Source of the DNA: CAVTYH01 sp963738835
GTDB lineage: Bacteria; Planctomycetota; Planctomycetia; Pirellulales; JADZDJ01
Direction: 5' to 3'
Length of the DNA: 64,000 bases
NCBI GenBank assembly: GCA_963738835.1
Contig: CAVTYH010000003.1
Span: 323,406 to 387,405, forward strand
Positions within the stretch are counted from its first letter, which is position 1, and every line of letters begins with the position of its first letter. Below the pieces are notes generated by a model that ran no database searches, was not told the DNA's origin, and was given only the letters and a program-made list of their open reading frames with translations. The translations under genes were made by a program, and so were the position numbers. Below are positions 40,152 to 50,243 of the stretch, piece after piece.

Positions 40152-40397
40152 AGGATCGTCCTATTATCCATTGGCACCGCGGCAATTGGTATTGAGCCAC
40201 AGGAACCGTCGATTTTGTTGAGAAATGATCGGAAAGTGACTGGCGACAGGCAATTTGCTTATACTTCAGCATCGCGGTTGGGAACCCACCGAATTGGCAC
40301 TGGTGAGCTGTAGTTGACGGGGCTATCGCGGTGGCTACCCACTCGATCCCAGTTGTGGCACTCCGAGTATCGGAGTGCACTTCCTGAAACGCTTACC

Positions 40398-40661
40398 ATG
40401 TTTGCAGTCTTAGGTTGGATCGTCTTCGGCCTCGTTATTGGTCTCATCGCCCGGGCCATCATGCCCGGTGCGCAGCCCATGGGTTTCATCCTGACTGCAT
40501 TGTTGGGCATCGCCGGCTCGTTCGTAGGTGGCTGGTTGGGCACATTTCTCTCCGGCACTGGCGGCAAGCCCGACTTGCATCAAGCCGCCGGCTGGATTGG
40601 ATCGATTATCGGCGCGCTGATTCTTCTGTTCGGCTATGGAATGATCAGCCGGCGAGCCTAG
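40398..40661 (+). CDS. GlsB/YeaQ/YmgE-family small membrane protein
   Basis: 87 residues with three membrane helices: GWIVFGLVIGLIARAIMPGA, GFILTALLGIAGSFVGGWLG and AAGWIGSIIGALILLFGYGM. The GLIARAIMPG and GIAGSFVGGWLG motifs are the family signature (transglycosylase-associated/stress-response membrane proteins). Role poorly defined. ATG 40398 is chosen because the upstream codons of the open frame are not hydrophobic. Intact single gene. Confidence 0.85.
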   Translation: MFAVLGWIVFGLVIGLIARAIMPGAQPMGFILTALLGIAGSFVGGWLGTFLSGTGGKPDLHQAAGWIGSIIGALILLFGYGMISRRA

Positions 40662-40715
40662 TGTCACGTAATCGAATCTCACCGAGAACCGAAGTCCCTT
40701 TTTGATCGCTCTCCC

Positions 40716-40921
40716 AATTGCGGTCCACCTTCGGCAGGAAAAGTGGACCAATCCATCCAATACGAGCTCTGCTTCGAGGTGTCAGGCCACGACAACAACT
40801 TCTTGGATGAACTTCGGATTGGATCGATCTACTCTGCAGTGACCATCCCCGAACCCGCGACATTGGTGCTGCTGGTGTTTACGACGATTGGCTGGTGTCT
40901 CTGGCGAGGCCGGCCCGCATA
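40716..40921 (+). pseudogene. PEP-CTERM protein, C-terminal remnant
   Basis: Frame ends ...YELCFEVSGHDNNFLDELRI GSIYSAV and then TIPEPATLVLLVFTTIGWCLWRGRPA: a PEP motif, a single hydrophobic helix and Arg-rich end, the exosortase-processed PEP-CTERM sorting signal. Only about 65 residues remain, with no start, so this is the tail of a lost exported protein. Confidence 0.7.
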
Positions 40922-41594
40922 GAAAGAAGCAACAACTCATCAACGCGTGACACACGCCAACGCTTCACCGTTGTTTGGGACTCTGGCTGATGCTGAGTTC
41001 AGCGGCTCCGGCGCGCGTCGGTCAGGTCGACCGAGGTAATTAGCAAACCACCGGCAGGTCGCACGATCCAGTCTCGTTTAGACCGTCCCGAAATTCCGAC
41101 GCCGCGGGTGTAAAACGCACTCGTGCGTCTGGCTCTTCGTCGCGAAACCACTCAAATCGAAGGCCCGCGCGCAGCTGTTATTGATGTGGTAATAGAAGTA
41201 CTGGTCGATGCCGTACCAATATGCCGTTGCGCCGCTGGCTGGGACGCTGCCGTAGTCGTAAGGGCTACGAACGAACCTGCGAATCAAGTCACTGAATTGC
41301 TCAGATCTCCATGATCAACCTTATGCCACATCGCCTCGTACGCCTCAAAAAGAGCCCAGGTGTCAAACGAGTTTTCTCCGACTTCGGAATGGTGCAAACG
41401 TCGCCTACCGAGTTTCGATGGAGCAACTTGCCCAGACGAAAAGACCGTTTGGATGCCCCGATTAGATTATATCAAAAGCCGCCAGCCGAGTTGACCGGTG
41501 AATTCGGCGAGCGATAGTTAATATGTAATATGTAATTTGTCGAGCGAGTCGCTACTACCGCGAAGAATGACTAATTTGCCCTGCACGTTTCGCC
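40922..41594. other. Region without a supported gene
   Basis: A minus-strand frame (41078-41287) contains an aromatic stretch (ATAYWYGIDQYFYYHINN) that looks like a protein fragment but has no family or start that I recognise. Otherwise nothing. Confidence 0.35.
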
Positions 41595-42386
41595 ATGTTG
41601 CAGCAGATCCTCAAATTGCTCGGAATCGCCTCCTCTGACACGTACCGTCGCGCCCAACCCTTGATTCTCGTCAACGGTTTAGCGGAACAAGGTGAGAGTT
41701 GGTATCTGAACCGAAACGTATGGCAAAAGTACTATGACGTGCATGCGCCAGGAGTTCTCGTTTATGACGGCGAAGTCATGCAGGAGCGGCTGGCCAGACA
41801 GGAGCCCATTAACATCGACTTCTTGACCGATCGCCTCGAAGAGTACTTGGATCGCTTCGTGCAGTCCCCTCCGTATCACCTGGTAGCGAGTAGTCTGGGT
41901 GCACAGATCTCGGTCGAGTATGCGGCTCGCCATCAAGAGAAAGTTGGCAAGCTCGTATTGTTGTGCCCTTCCGGAATTGGCCTGCTCGAGCGATTCCCCG
42001 TCATGGAGGGGGCGCGGTCCAAGAACTACCAAGGGTTGGTCGAAAGCACGTTTTTCGATCGTCGTCGCGCCAGTGGGCGAATTGTGAAATACTACGAGCA
42101 GAAGTTTGCCAGCAAGCCTTGGCGACGAGCCCTGTTTGAAACGGTTCGTGGCACGAAGAGCCATTCGGTGCGGGACAAGTTGAGACAGTTTGATCGACCA
42201 ACGCTGGTGATTTGTGGCCGCGAAGACCGCATTGTCGATCCGCATGAGGTGTATGAGGCGGTTAAGGACATTCCAAACTACCGATTCGTGATGGTTCCAA
42301 AGTGTGGCCACGCGCCGCAGCTGGAATGTTCGAGGTCGATCAATCGCTTGGTGGTCGATTTCTTGAGCTGCGTCGCGCCTGCGTGA
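41595..42386 (+). CDS. Alpha/beta hydrolase
   Basis: 263 residues with the alpha/beta-hydrolase layout: ILVNGLAEQGESW (oxyanion loop region), nucleophile elbow VASSLGAQISVEY, ...LVLLCPSGIGLL, acid in LVICGREDRIVDPHE and catalytic His in PKCGHAPQLE. No signal peptide, so cytoplasmic. The elbow is A-S-S-L-G rather than G-x-S-x-G. Substrate unknown. Frame intact; no clear partner. Confidence 0.8.
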   Translation: MLQQILKLLGIASSDTYRRAQPLILVNGLAEQGESWYLNRNVWQKYYDVHAPGVLVYDGEVMQERLARQEPINIDFLTDRLEEYLDRFVQSPPYHLVASSLGAQISVEYAARHQEKVGKLVLLCPSGIGLLERFPVMEGARSKNYQGLVESTFFDRRRASGRIVKYYEQKFASKPWRRALFETVRGTKSHSVRDKLRQFDRPTLVICGREDRIVDPHEVYEAVKDIPNYRFVMVPKCGHAPQLECSRSINRLVVDFLSCVAPA

Positions 42387-42586
42387 AACCGGCAGCCCCT
42401 TTTCATTTCGGCCGACGAAGTGTCGTTCGAACCCGCAACATGTTAGACTTCAGCCGACGGCTACAGCTGTCGTGAATCGAAACACGTCGTCGCTTTTCAG
42501 TTCATGAACTTGGCGGATAATCTCAGTCGCCAGGATTTCAGATCACTTTGCCCGATCACCAGTCTGTCGCAGACGGGAAGTTGTTC

Positions 42587-43028
42587 ATGCTGACCGAGAC
42601 AATTGCGCGAGGCTGGGAGAATCTCGTAGGCCGCTTGGGCGGGCCGATGAGTTTTCGTTTATTTGATTCAGCCGGCGGTGGCGGTTGTCTTTGCCATTCG
42701 CGCCGGCATAAGGGATGCTCGAGAAAACAAGCCGACGTTTCTGGGATGTGCAATCTCGAATCCCGGTTCGTGGCGGGCGCGGATGCGACAGTCATGGAAG
42801 GACGTGGGGACAGTCTTTATCGTCGCGTTGATCTTGGACTCGATCTACCAGGTCGTCGTGCATTCTGGAATCTTCGCGTTGGAATTGTTGATCACGGCGA
42901 CAGTCTTGGCGCTGGTTCCGTATATGGTCTTGCGCGATCTTGTCTCGCGTGATCGCGAGATGGGCTGGGGTCGGGAAACATACCGATCGTTCGATAACAA
43001 ACGACAAAGAATCACAAATGTAAGTTAA
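42587..43028 (+). CDS. Small integral membrane protein, two frameshifts
   Basis: Reconstructed: MLTETIARGWENLVGRLGGP, MSFRLFIQPAVAVVFAIRAGIRDAREN, then after indels near 42660 and 42745 SWKDVGTVFIVALILDSIYQ, VVVHSGIFALELLITATVLALVPYMVLRD. Two or three membrane helices and a conserved look (RQxWKDVG, LRD at the end). This pattern recurs in bacterial conserved hypothetical membrane proteins; no function is assigned. It precedes the DyP operon by 32 bases on the same strand and may be cotranscribed. Confidence 0.55.
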
Positions 43029-43059
43029 ACAATACTCTCACGCAGAAAGGCTCACGAAC

Positions 43060-43630
43060 ATGCCAAACGCCTCGAAACAAGACTGGACGAAACCCGCGGC
43101 GATGGCGATTCCGAAAGGGGGTTTTGACAAGGACAAGCGCAGAACAGGGCCGCTATGGCCCGATCTTTCCCAAGACGCCGGCGTGCTATGGGTTCTCGAT
43201 CCTGGCGAAGATCATCCCCGGCCGGGAGGAGGTCTTCTACGAGTATGCTCGCAACATCGAGAAGGCAGTGGCCGGGCAGCCGGACGTTCTCGCCGTGCTC
43301 AAGCTGCACTATCTTCGCTGGGTGCTCTTCCCGATCAAGGGCGAGACCTATTTCATGTATCAGGGCATCTTCGATACCGACTTCGACAAGTACACCGAGG
43401 ATGCGGTGGCGATTTTCGCCATTTCGGGGCTCAATACGGTCTTTGAAAACCTCGAAGGTTTTCCAGCGGACTGGAAGACCAACGCCCCGGCGTTCATCAA
43501 GTTCGTCCGCGAGCATCATTGCCCGAGTTTCCTTGAATACGGCGAGTACCCGTACGTGAGCGCGGACGAGATCAAGAAGGCACTCAAGCTCAAGGCGGCG
43601 TTTTCAGATATGCTCGACCAGATGCAATGA
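43060..43630 (+). CDS. DyP-operon first protein, dimeric alpha/beta-barrel-like, one frameshift
   Basis: About 188 residues: MPNASKQDWTKPAAMAIPKG, then GRYGPIFPKTPACYGFSILA, KIIPGREEVFYEYARNIEKA, LKLHYLRWVLFPIKGETYFM, YQGIFDTDFDKYTEDAVAIF, and GYPxPYVSADEI-like end. The strand-helix-strand pattern with HYLRWVLF and a Tyr/Phe-rich strand is reminiscent of the ferredoxin-like dimeric barrel found in DyP peroxidases and related heme-binding folds, but the catalytic DyP residues are not visible. The indel is near 43140. It lies directly ahead of the DyP gene (60 bases) and may support it structurally or as heme partner; that is inference. Confidence 0.5.
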
Positions 43631-43690
43631 CATGCGCCATTTGGCTGCGTCTTCCGCTCGTCGACCAGCTACAACAACAGGGAGTCTGCT

Positions 43691-45082
43691 GTGCTCGAGT
43701 TTGACGACATTCAACACATCCTGCTGACCCGTGCTCCAGCGCTTACTGGGCGATATGAGTTTCTCTCATTTCGTCAAGCGGCGGGCGGACGCAAGTGGCT
43801 AGCGGCCATCTTGGAAAAGGTGCAGTCGGCCGCAGCGATGCGGGCTTCGGTCGACAAGCGAGAATCGCTGGGTGACGGTGGCCTTCACCTGGAACGGGTT
43901 GCGGGCGCTTGGCGTGGACGATGCTTCGCTGGCCACATTTCCTGAAGAGTTCAAGCAGGGAATGGTCGCCCGTGCCCAGATGCTCGGCGACACCGGAGAG
44001 AACCATCCAGATCACTGGGTCGGAGAACTGGCCAGCCCAGACTTGCACGCGATCGTGATTCTGTTCGCCCGCGACGCAGCGGAGAAAGCACGAGCGCAGT
44101 CGGAACACGAAAAACTTGTCGCACGATGCGAGGGTGTCGAAGTGCTCTCGTCGTTGGACTTGAAGGCGACACCGCCATTTGATCACGCCCACGATCACTT
44201 CGGCTATCGCGACCGGCTATCGCAGCCGGCGATCGAAGGGAGCGGCGACGAACCGACCCCCGGCTCCGGCGCGCCGCTCAAGCCAGGTGAGTTCATCCTC
44301 GGCTACCCGGACGAAGACGGCCCTGCCGCCAACCTGCCGCAGCCGGAAGTGCTCGCACGCAATGGCAGCTTCATGGCTTACCGGCGGTTAGCAAGAGCAC
44401 GTGGCTCGGTTTCGCGACTTCCTCCGCGCAGAATGGCAACACTCCTGAGGAGCAGGAACTCATCGCCGCGAAACTGATGGGTCGTTGGCGGAGCGGTGCG
44501 CCGCTCGTGCTCGCGCCGGACAAGGACGATCCCGAGTTGGGCGCCGACCCGCAGCGAAACAATAACTTCAATTACAAGGAGATGGACCCGCTCGGCTATG
44601 CGGTTCCGTTGGGCTCGCACATGCGGCGGATGAATCCGCGTGACACGGCCGCGAACATGAACCGCCGCCGCATGATCCGCCGCGGAGCCACCTACGGCCC
44701 GCATCTGCCCGAGGGCGCGCCCGATGACGGCGTGGAGCGGGGAATTGCCGCGTTTGTGATCTGTGCGAGCCTGATTCGTCAGTTCGAGTTCGCCCAAAAC
44801 GTGTGGGTGAACGACCGCAACTTTCACGAACTCGGCAACGAACGAGACCCAATCATCGGCAACCAGGACGGCACGCTGGAGTTCAAGATTCCGAAGCGGC
44901 CGATCCGCAAGACGATCAAGGGTCTGCCGGCATTCACGACGGTTCGTGGCGGTGCATATTTTTTTCTTCCAGGGCTCAAGGCACTTCGTTACCTCGCAGG
45001 ACTAGGAAGTCGTGAGATTCCAGTCGAGCTGAGAACAACTCCAGACAGACGGCTTACGACTTTAGGTACGGAATGTGGATGA
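43691..45082 (+). CDS. DyP-type (dye-decolorising) peroxidase, two to three frameshifts
   Basis: Starts VLEFDDIQHILLTRAPALTG. Segments over three frames: WNGLRALGVDDASLATFPEE, MGDTGENHPDHW-like AQMLGDTGENHPDHWVGELA, FGYRDRLSQPAIEGSG (the GxxDG site where the last Gly is Arg here; the catalytic Asp is kept), GEFILGYPDEDG, NGSFMAYRRL, RGATYGPHLPEGAPDDG and LPAFTTVRGGAYFFLPGLKA. Indels near 43850 and 44390-44470. About 460 residues, long for the family. DyP enzymes are heme peroxidases acting on dyes, lignin-like compounds or as encapsulin cargo; no encapsulin gene is seen here. Ends overlap the next gene by 8 bases, so the genes are translationally coupled. Confidence 0.75.
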
Positions 45083-46493
45083 ACGGGATGTGATCGATGT
45101 CATCGTCATTGGCGCGGGACCGGCCGGGGTGGTCGCGGCATTGCGCTCTGCGGACTTGGGTGCTCGCACGGCGCTGGTCACGCGAGACGAGTTCGGCGGC
45201 ATGGCGGCCAATGACGGACCCGTTCCCGTACGAACGCTGGCTCACGCAGCGCGGCTGATCCGCGAGGCGCGACAGCTCGGGCAATACGGCATTGCGGTGA
45301 GCGAGCCGGTGCTAGACTATTCCGCGGCTGCTCGCGCGCGTCCGCGAGGTCGTCCACGACGTGCGTGCTCATTCCACATGGCGCGAGCAGATCGATGCGC
45401 TGGGCGTGTCCGTGTACGAACACGCCGGCGCTGCGCGATTCGTCGATCCACACACAATCGAAACGGCGACCGGGCTGCGGCTGCGGGCGGAGAAATTCAT
45501 CCTTTGCACGGGCGGAATCAGTCGGCGGCTCGACGTCCCCGGATTCGAGTTCACGAACACGCACAGCGATGCCTGGAGCCTGACCTCCGTGCCGGCATCG
45601 ATGCTGGTGATTGGCGGCGGCGCTACCGGGGCGCAGGTGGCTTCGGTCTTCAACGCGTTTGGCTCGCGAGTGCAGCTTTTCCATCGCGGCCCGCGAATTC
45701 TGCCGACGGAAGATGAAGATATTTCGGCGGCCGTCGCCTCCGCGTTTCGCAGCAGCGGGATCGCAGTTCATGAAAACTTCGGCGAGATCGAATCATTCGA
45801 GAAAACGCCAAGCGGCGTGCGCATGAACTACTCACCAGGACGGCGATCGCAACAGTGCGGAGGCGTCGCTCGCGGTCGATGGCTGTCGGTTGGCAGGCGA
45901 ACACGGCCGAGCTGAATCTCGCGGTGACGGGCGCCAAGATCGATGCCCGGGGCTTTGTGCTCGTCGATCCGTACCTGCAAACGACCGCGCCGCACATTTT
46001 TGCCGCTGGCGATGTCACCGGTCGATTGCTGCTCGTTCCACCGGCGATTCAGGACGGCTTCGTGGCAGCGACGAACGCGGTCCGCGGCCCGACGATGACT
46101 TTGGGCGAAGCAGTGAACCCGATTGGCAGCTTCACGGACCCGGAATACGCGCAGGTGGGTCTGACCGAAGCGCAAGCCCGAGCGGCGCACGATGTCGTGA
46201 CCTCCACGATCCACTTCGATGCGACCACGCGCACGATTATCGACGGTCGCACGTTCGGCTTTTGCAAACTGATCGTCGACCGCGCGACGCGCAAGATTCT
46301 CGGTTGTCACGTCGTCGGCGAACGGGCGGTCGAGATCACGCAGGTCGCGGCAATAGCTATCACTGCCGGAATGCGAGTCGACGAGCTGGCTCACGTTCCA
46401 CTTTCGTTTCCAACGTACGCAGGCATTCTTGGCCGCGTGGCGGCCAGCGTGACGCGACAACTCAACCTGCCAGACTATTGGCAAACTCCCTGA
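45075..46493 (+). CDS. FAD-dependent pyridine nucleotide-disulfide-type oxidoreductase lacking the redox Cys pair, two frameshifts
   Basis: N-terminal FAD site VIVIGAGPAGVVAALRSADL, NAD(P)-binding SMLVIGGGATGAQVASVFNA, second FAD motif HIFAAGDVTGRLLLVPPAIQ and a C-terminal dimerisation domain (VNPIGSFTDPEYAQVGLTEA ... LSFPTYAGILGRVAASVTRQ). The family is that of dihydrolipoamide/mercuric reductases, but where the CxxxxC disulfide should be the sequence reads FGGMAANDGPVPVRTLAHAA, so disulfide chemistry is impossible. It may act as an NAD(P)H oxidase or electron donor, perhaps for the neighbouring peroxidase. Indels near 45330 and 45840. GTG start overlaps the peroxidase stop. Confidence 0.8.
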
Positions 46494-46529
46494 GAGTACA
46501 CCAAACATTCCAATATCGAAAGGCAACAA

Positions 46530-47538
46530 ATGGCCACAGCTGCCCGCACCTACAACCAAGACCACGTCGCCCGAAAACACACGCCCGGCAAACGCCGCGT
46601 GAGCATCTACTGGACCTGGAGCTATCCGTGGGAGACGAACCGCGACCTCACCGAATTGGATAATCGGTTTTCCACGATGACCGAAGTTCGCCGAGTTGCG
46701 TGGCCGGAATTTGAAGCATCCGAGTGGGACAAGATGAATTTCTTGCAAGGCATCGCTGGCACGTTGGAGCTGTTCCATCGGTCGTCGCTTTCATTTCAGC
46801 AAATCGTCGGCGAGGCGACCGGACATCCCGTCGCTGTGTTCCAGCGTATTGATCAGGCCGGCTACAAGCTGCCGATCGACGAACGCGTGCTGGCCGACAC
46901 GGATACGCTTTTGGTATTTGGCCTGGACCACCTCGTCGCCGAACAGGAAGCCGAGCCGGCCGAAATCGAGGCGATTCGCGAGTGGCTCAAACGCGAAGGA
47001 ACATGCCTGCTGCTTGCCCCGCACCACGACGTCGGCTTCACAGGCGACTCGAAGCAGCGGCAGATGGAATATCGCCACCACGGCGACGAACTCGTGCCAC
47101 GCCAGCAGCGATTCAGCCAGTACACACGCTCGCTGATGAAGGCGCTCAACGTTCCGGTCATCAATCAATGGGGGCTTCGTCCTGCAGTCGTGAAGGGGAC
47201 GAAGGAAATTGCACCGCTGACCACGTTCCGCGACCTCGACAAGGTGGGATTGCTGAACAACGTCACCACATTCAATTTTCACTTGCACTTGCCGCACTAC
47301 GAAATTACACCAGGACGCCAAGTCGGTGCATGTCTTGGCGCGGCAGCTCATCGACCCCGATCGTCCGCATCCCTTCACAGCCGCTGGCAACAAGGAGTTC
47401 AATTGCCTGCTCTGGATGCCGCCGACCGAACAACGAGCCGGAGACATCCTGCTCATCGACTCCACCCACTTCACCACGCTGTTCGGTGGCACGGACAGCC
47501 TAGCGAACCTTTGGCGAAATCTGGCTTTAATGAAATGA
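46530..47538 (+). CDS. Unrecognised protein of the DyP operon, one frameshift
   Basis: About 336 residues: MATAARTYNQDHVARKHTPG, RVSIYWTWSYPWETNRDLTE, LADTDTLLVFGLDHLVAEQE, EAIREWLKREGTCLLLAPHH, RSLMKALNVPVINQWGLRPA, and after an indel near 47310 KSVHVLARQLIDPDRPHPFT, DILLIDSTHFTTLFGG. The order DTLLVFGLDH...LKREGTCLLLAPHHDVGF recalls glutamine-amidotransferase-like/DUF4350 folds that form a beta-alpha sandwich, but no catalytic triad is evident. Downstream by 37 bases of the FAD enzyme, so part of the same transcript. Confidence 0.5.
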
Positions 47539-47886
47539 GTGTAGAGAAGCTACAGATGACCCAGTGGACCTTGAGCTACTTTGGGCAGCGCGCTCATAGG
47601 TTACTTGAGTTTTTGAGATTCCAAGCAAACCACCGTTACTGACTCGCACGGCGATTCTCGATAACTTATACGTTTGACGACACGGCCACCGCGTGCCGAG
47701 AAAAGTCATCTGTTTTCTAGGAATGGCGCCTTGAGCAGTTTTTACCTGCCGGATTCCCCGGCAAACGTGCCATGTTGCGTCGGACCACAACCACAACAGA
47801 TCGGATATTTTTTTGGCCGCATCATTCCAATTCGACAACGGAGCACCAATGTTCTCAAGGTAGCGCGCATGCCGCTTATCGATAGC
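47539..47886. other. Intergenic with interspersed repeat B
   Basis: Between convergent genes. Apart from repeat B (47649-47766) nothing is recognised; no terminator with a T-run was seen. Confidence 0.4.
47649..47766 (+). repeat. Interspersed repeat B, copy 2
   Basis: Aligns with 24273-24391 in the same orientation over about 118 bases with many substitutions; conserved blocks are CGATTCTC, TACGTTTGACG, CGTGCCG, GTTTTCT and TGAGCAG. Confidence 0.6.
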
Positions 47887-49950
47887 TCACTTGGTTGTCC
47901 AGCGGCATTCATAGACTGTCCCGATTTGAGGATTCACTACCGACCAGCCGATCAGGGACCCATAGGGGTGGTCGATCGTATTCCGGGGATCCATCATCTG
48001 CGGCGGCGCGCTATTATCGGCGGGATACCGCACTAAGCTGTACGTGCGGTACGGCCGCTTTTCGGGAAAGAGCATCCACACAGAAAGCAGGTCGGTCTTA
48101 CCCTTAATCACGAAAGGAGCCCGGCCAGACGACAGCACAGGAAACCGCGCCAGCGCCGCGATCTCAACTGTCACCGGTTCTCCGAAGGGAATCCCCGCAA
48201 GATCGTATTCAATTTCATAGCTGGTCCCACGTCCATCAATCGCGTCAAGGTTTTTTTTCACCCTGCTGACAACCGCTTGAACGGGTCCTTTCGGTTGACG
48301 AAACTCGACATCCTCAATCGGAACAGCATTTCGGAATGTAACACGACGGCGGCTCGACTCTGAACCGACTAGCTTAAAGGTCATTCGATCGCGCAGAAGG
48401 ACGCGCCCCTGGCGATCTGGCGATGCTTCGTCCGGATTCCATTCGCGCAGGTCAATCATCCGGCTATAGGTGAGTATTTCCAACCCCGAGTAATCGAGTT
48501 CGGTGGGTTCGGATTTCTCGCCAATCTCAATGGTCGCCCAGTTGGATGTGGGGTCTCTATCAAGCAAATCGAGGATTTGGCGGAAATCGGGGTCACCGCT
48601 GGCAATCGCATTAATGACGGTCGCCTGGATCTGGGCTTTCTGGTAGAGCTTATAAACCTGCAGAGGCAAGTAAACAAAAAGTAAGAGTGCGAGGAACACA
48701 TAGAGATAGCTCGGCCAGTCACGTGGGTCGAGCAGAGTTGTCCATATGCGGCGGCGGCGCGATCTGCGAAGCTCGCGTGCGAGCTGTGTCGGCAGGGAGG
48801 GCGCAAAAGACTTTGATTTGGACAGCTTGGGCGTCGTTAGCTTATCGCTGGGTATGGGCGCCCAGGGCAATTGGCGAGAGTTGCCGCTTTGGCCGGCGGT
48901 CTTTATCCCAGATACTTTTCGAGCTACCTCATAGCCGTGCTGCACGAGCGCGTTAATCTCTACATCTGAAAAACGATCCATGTCCGTTCGAATCGATTGT
49001 ATTTCGGCCTGCACCACCGGATGAATCGCTGTGGGGTCTTCGGACGAGTCGACCATCTCGGTTATGGGCAGAAACACGAAGCCAGGTTGCTGGCCGAAGT
49101 TCTCCCGTTCCAGTTGCCAAACCCGGTCCCAGAGAATATCGGTCGCACGCATGGATTGACCAAAAACTCCGAGTGCCGCCTCGCTCAAGATTTGAAACGG
49201 TTTTCCGGCGTCGCTTACCAAGATCTGGTCAAACTGGACGTCTTGGAGTTTTAACCAAGAAAAGGCTCGAAGTCCGAGATTGTCGTACACGCCTCCATCC
49301 GTGAACCACTCGGTCGGGTACGCACCCTCACGCACCCCGAGGTCGGCTGCGGTGATTTCAACGGGTGGAAAAAAACCAGGAAAAGCTGATGAGGCACCGA
49401 CCACTCTCGGAAGGCTCGCCAGTGTCCCAGGAATGTGCTGGAACGTGGGCTTTCCTTTGAGTTGCCGCTGTTGAATGAACAATCCTTTGCGGTTGAATAC
49501 AGACAGCCCTCCATTGCTTACGTTGGTCGTCAAGATGTGCAACATGGGCTGCTCCGGCAGCTCATAGAGGCACCGTTCACCGTAAAGGAACTTCCTATAA
49601 TAATGTTCGAGAATTGCGTTTGGTGTCAGGCTCCGAGCTCCGCGACGACTTAGCTTTGCCAATAAGCGGAGCGGTAATTGCATCGGAAGGCGACGAACGA
49701 TGCGATTCCGAACATCGTATTGTACGAACCGCACGATCTCCGATGCGGCCTCAGCGAACCTGTCGTCATCGCCGCAGTATCGATCCCAGTTCAGCACGAG
49801 ATGTGTCGCCAGAATGCTGCCGCCGGAGACCGAAGCGATGTCGGTCACGTCCTGAAGCTGGCCGGCATCCTTGAGATACCGAACAACTCCAAGATGATAG
49901 AGCGTAGCGCGAAATCCACCGCCGGATAGCGCTAGTCCAAGTCGTGGCAT
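47887..49950 (-). CDS. Patatin-like phospholipase with membrane helix and C-terminal extension
   Basis: 687 residues, intact. Patatin domain (residues 1-350): LGLALSGGGFRATLYHLGVV (oxyanion hole), nucleophile in ASVSGGSILATHL, catalytic DGG in FTDGGVYDNLGLRAF. A basic linker precedes one strong membrane helix (LYVFLALLLFVYLPLQVYKL, residue about 420), and a C-terminal region of about 250 residues of beta-rich sequence with no family I know (SSRRRVTFRNAVPIEDVEFR). Lipolytic acyl hydrolase; the anchor would place the catalytic domain in the cytoplasm and the extension outside, or the reverse. No partner apparent. Confidence 0.85.
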   Translation of the reverse strand: MPRLGLALSGGGFRATLYHLGVVRYLKDAGQLQDVTDIASVSGGSILATHLVLNWDRYCGDDDRFAEAASEIVRFVQYDVRNRIVRRLPMQLPLRLLAKLSRRGARSLTPNAILEHYYRKFLYGERCLYELPEQPMLHILTTNVSNGGLSVFNRKGLFIQQRQLKGKPTFQHIPGTLASLPRVVGASSAFPGFFPPVEITAADLGVREGAYPTEWFTDGGVYDNLGLRAFSWLKLQDVQFDQILVSDAGKPFQILSEAALGVFGQSMRATDILWDRVWQLERENFGQQPGFVFLPITEMVDSSEDPTAIHPVVQAEIQSIRTDMDRFSDVEINALVQHGYEVARKVSGIKTAGQSGNSRQLPWAPIPSDKLTTPKLSKSKSFAPSLPTQLARELRRSRRRRIWTTLLDPRDWPSYLYVFLALLLFVYLPLQVYKLYQKAQIQATVINAIASGDPDFRQILDLLDRDPTSNWATIEIGEKSEPTELDYSGLEILTYSRMIDLREWNPDEASPDRQGRVLLRDRMTFKLVGSESSRRRVTFRNAVPIEDVEFRQPKGPVQAVVSRVKKNLDAIDGRGTSYEIEYDLAGIPFGEPVTVEIAALARFPVLSSGRAPFVIKGKTDLLSVWMLFPEKRPYRTYSLVRYPADNSAPPQMMDPRNTIDHPYGSLIGWSVVNPQIGTVYECRWTTK

Positions 49951-50243
49951 GGAGGCTACCTCGCAAAAGCCGGGGAGTCACCCCCTAAGTATAGTTCGCG
50001 CAGAAGCTGCTTCCGGGGCCCTTTTTCCGCTGCGGGTGCAACGCGTTCGGACAAAACGCAGAAGAGAAGACCAACCCCGGACACAATCCCTGGCGTCCTC
50101 CCCTCTAAGCAAAGTTGCTTCGGCTTCTCGTAGACACGTTCTAAGACGGATCCGAATGGCCCGCGCTGGTTGACGCACGCTTCAGTCTTCGGAACGGCCA
50201 CTCGGTCCACAACCTCGCGCAATTTCGTTCGTCAGGCATTGGA
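49951..50243. other. Gap between patatin and channel genes
   Basis: An 88-codon frame on the minus strand (49956-50222) fills most of the gap but has an odd composition and no ribosome-binding site; I do not call it a gene. Confidence 0.35.

Noticed and set aside
43060..47538. Encapsulin-type nanocompartment operon
   Set aside because: DyP peroxidases are frequent encapsulin cargo, but no encapsulin shell-like protein is present in the window.
49956..50222. 88-codon minus-strand frame between patatin and channel
   Set aside because: No ribosome-binding site and unconvincing composition; left as an open question rather than a gene.
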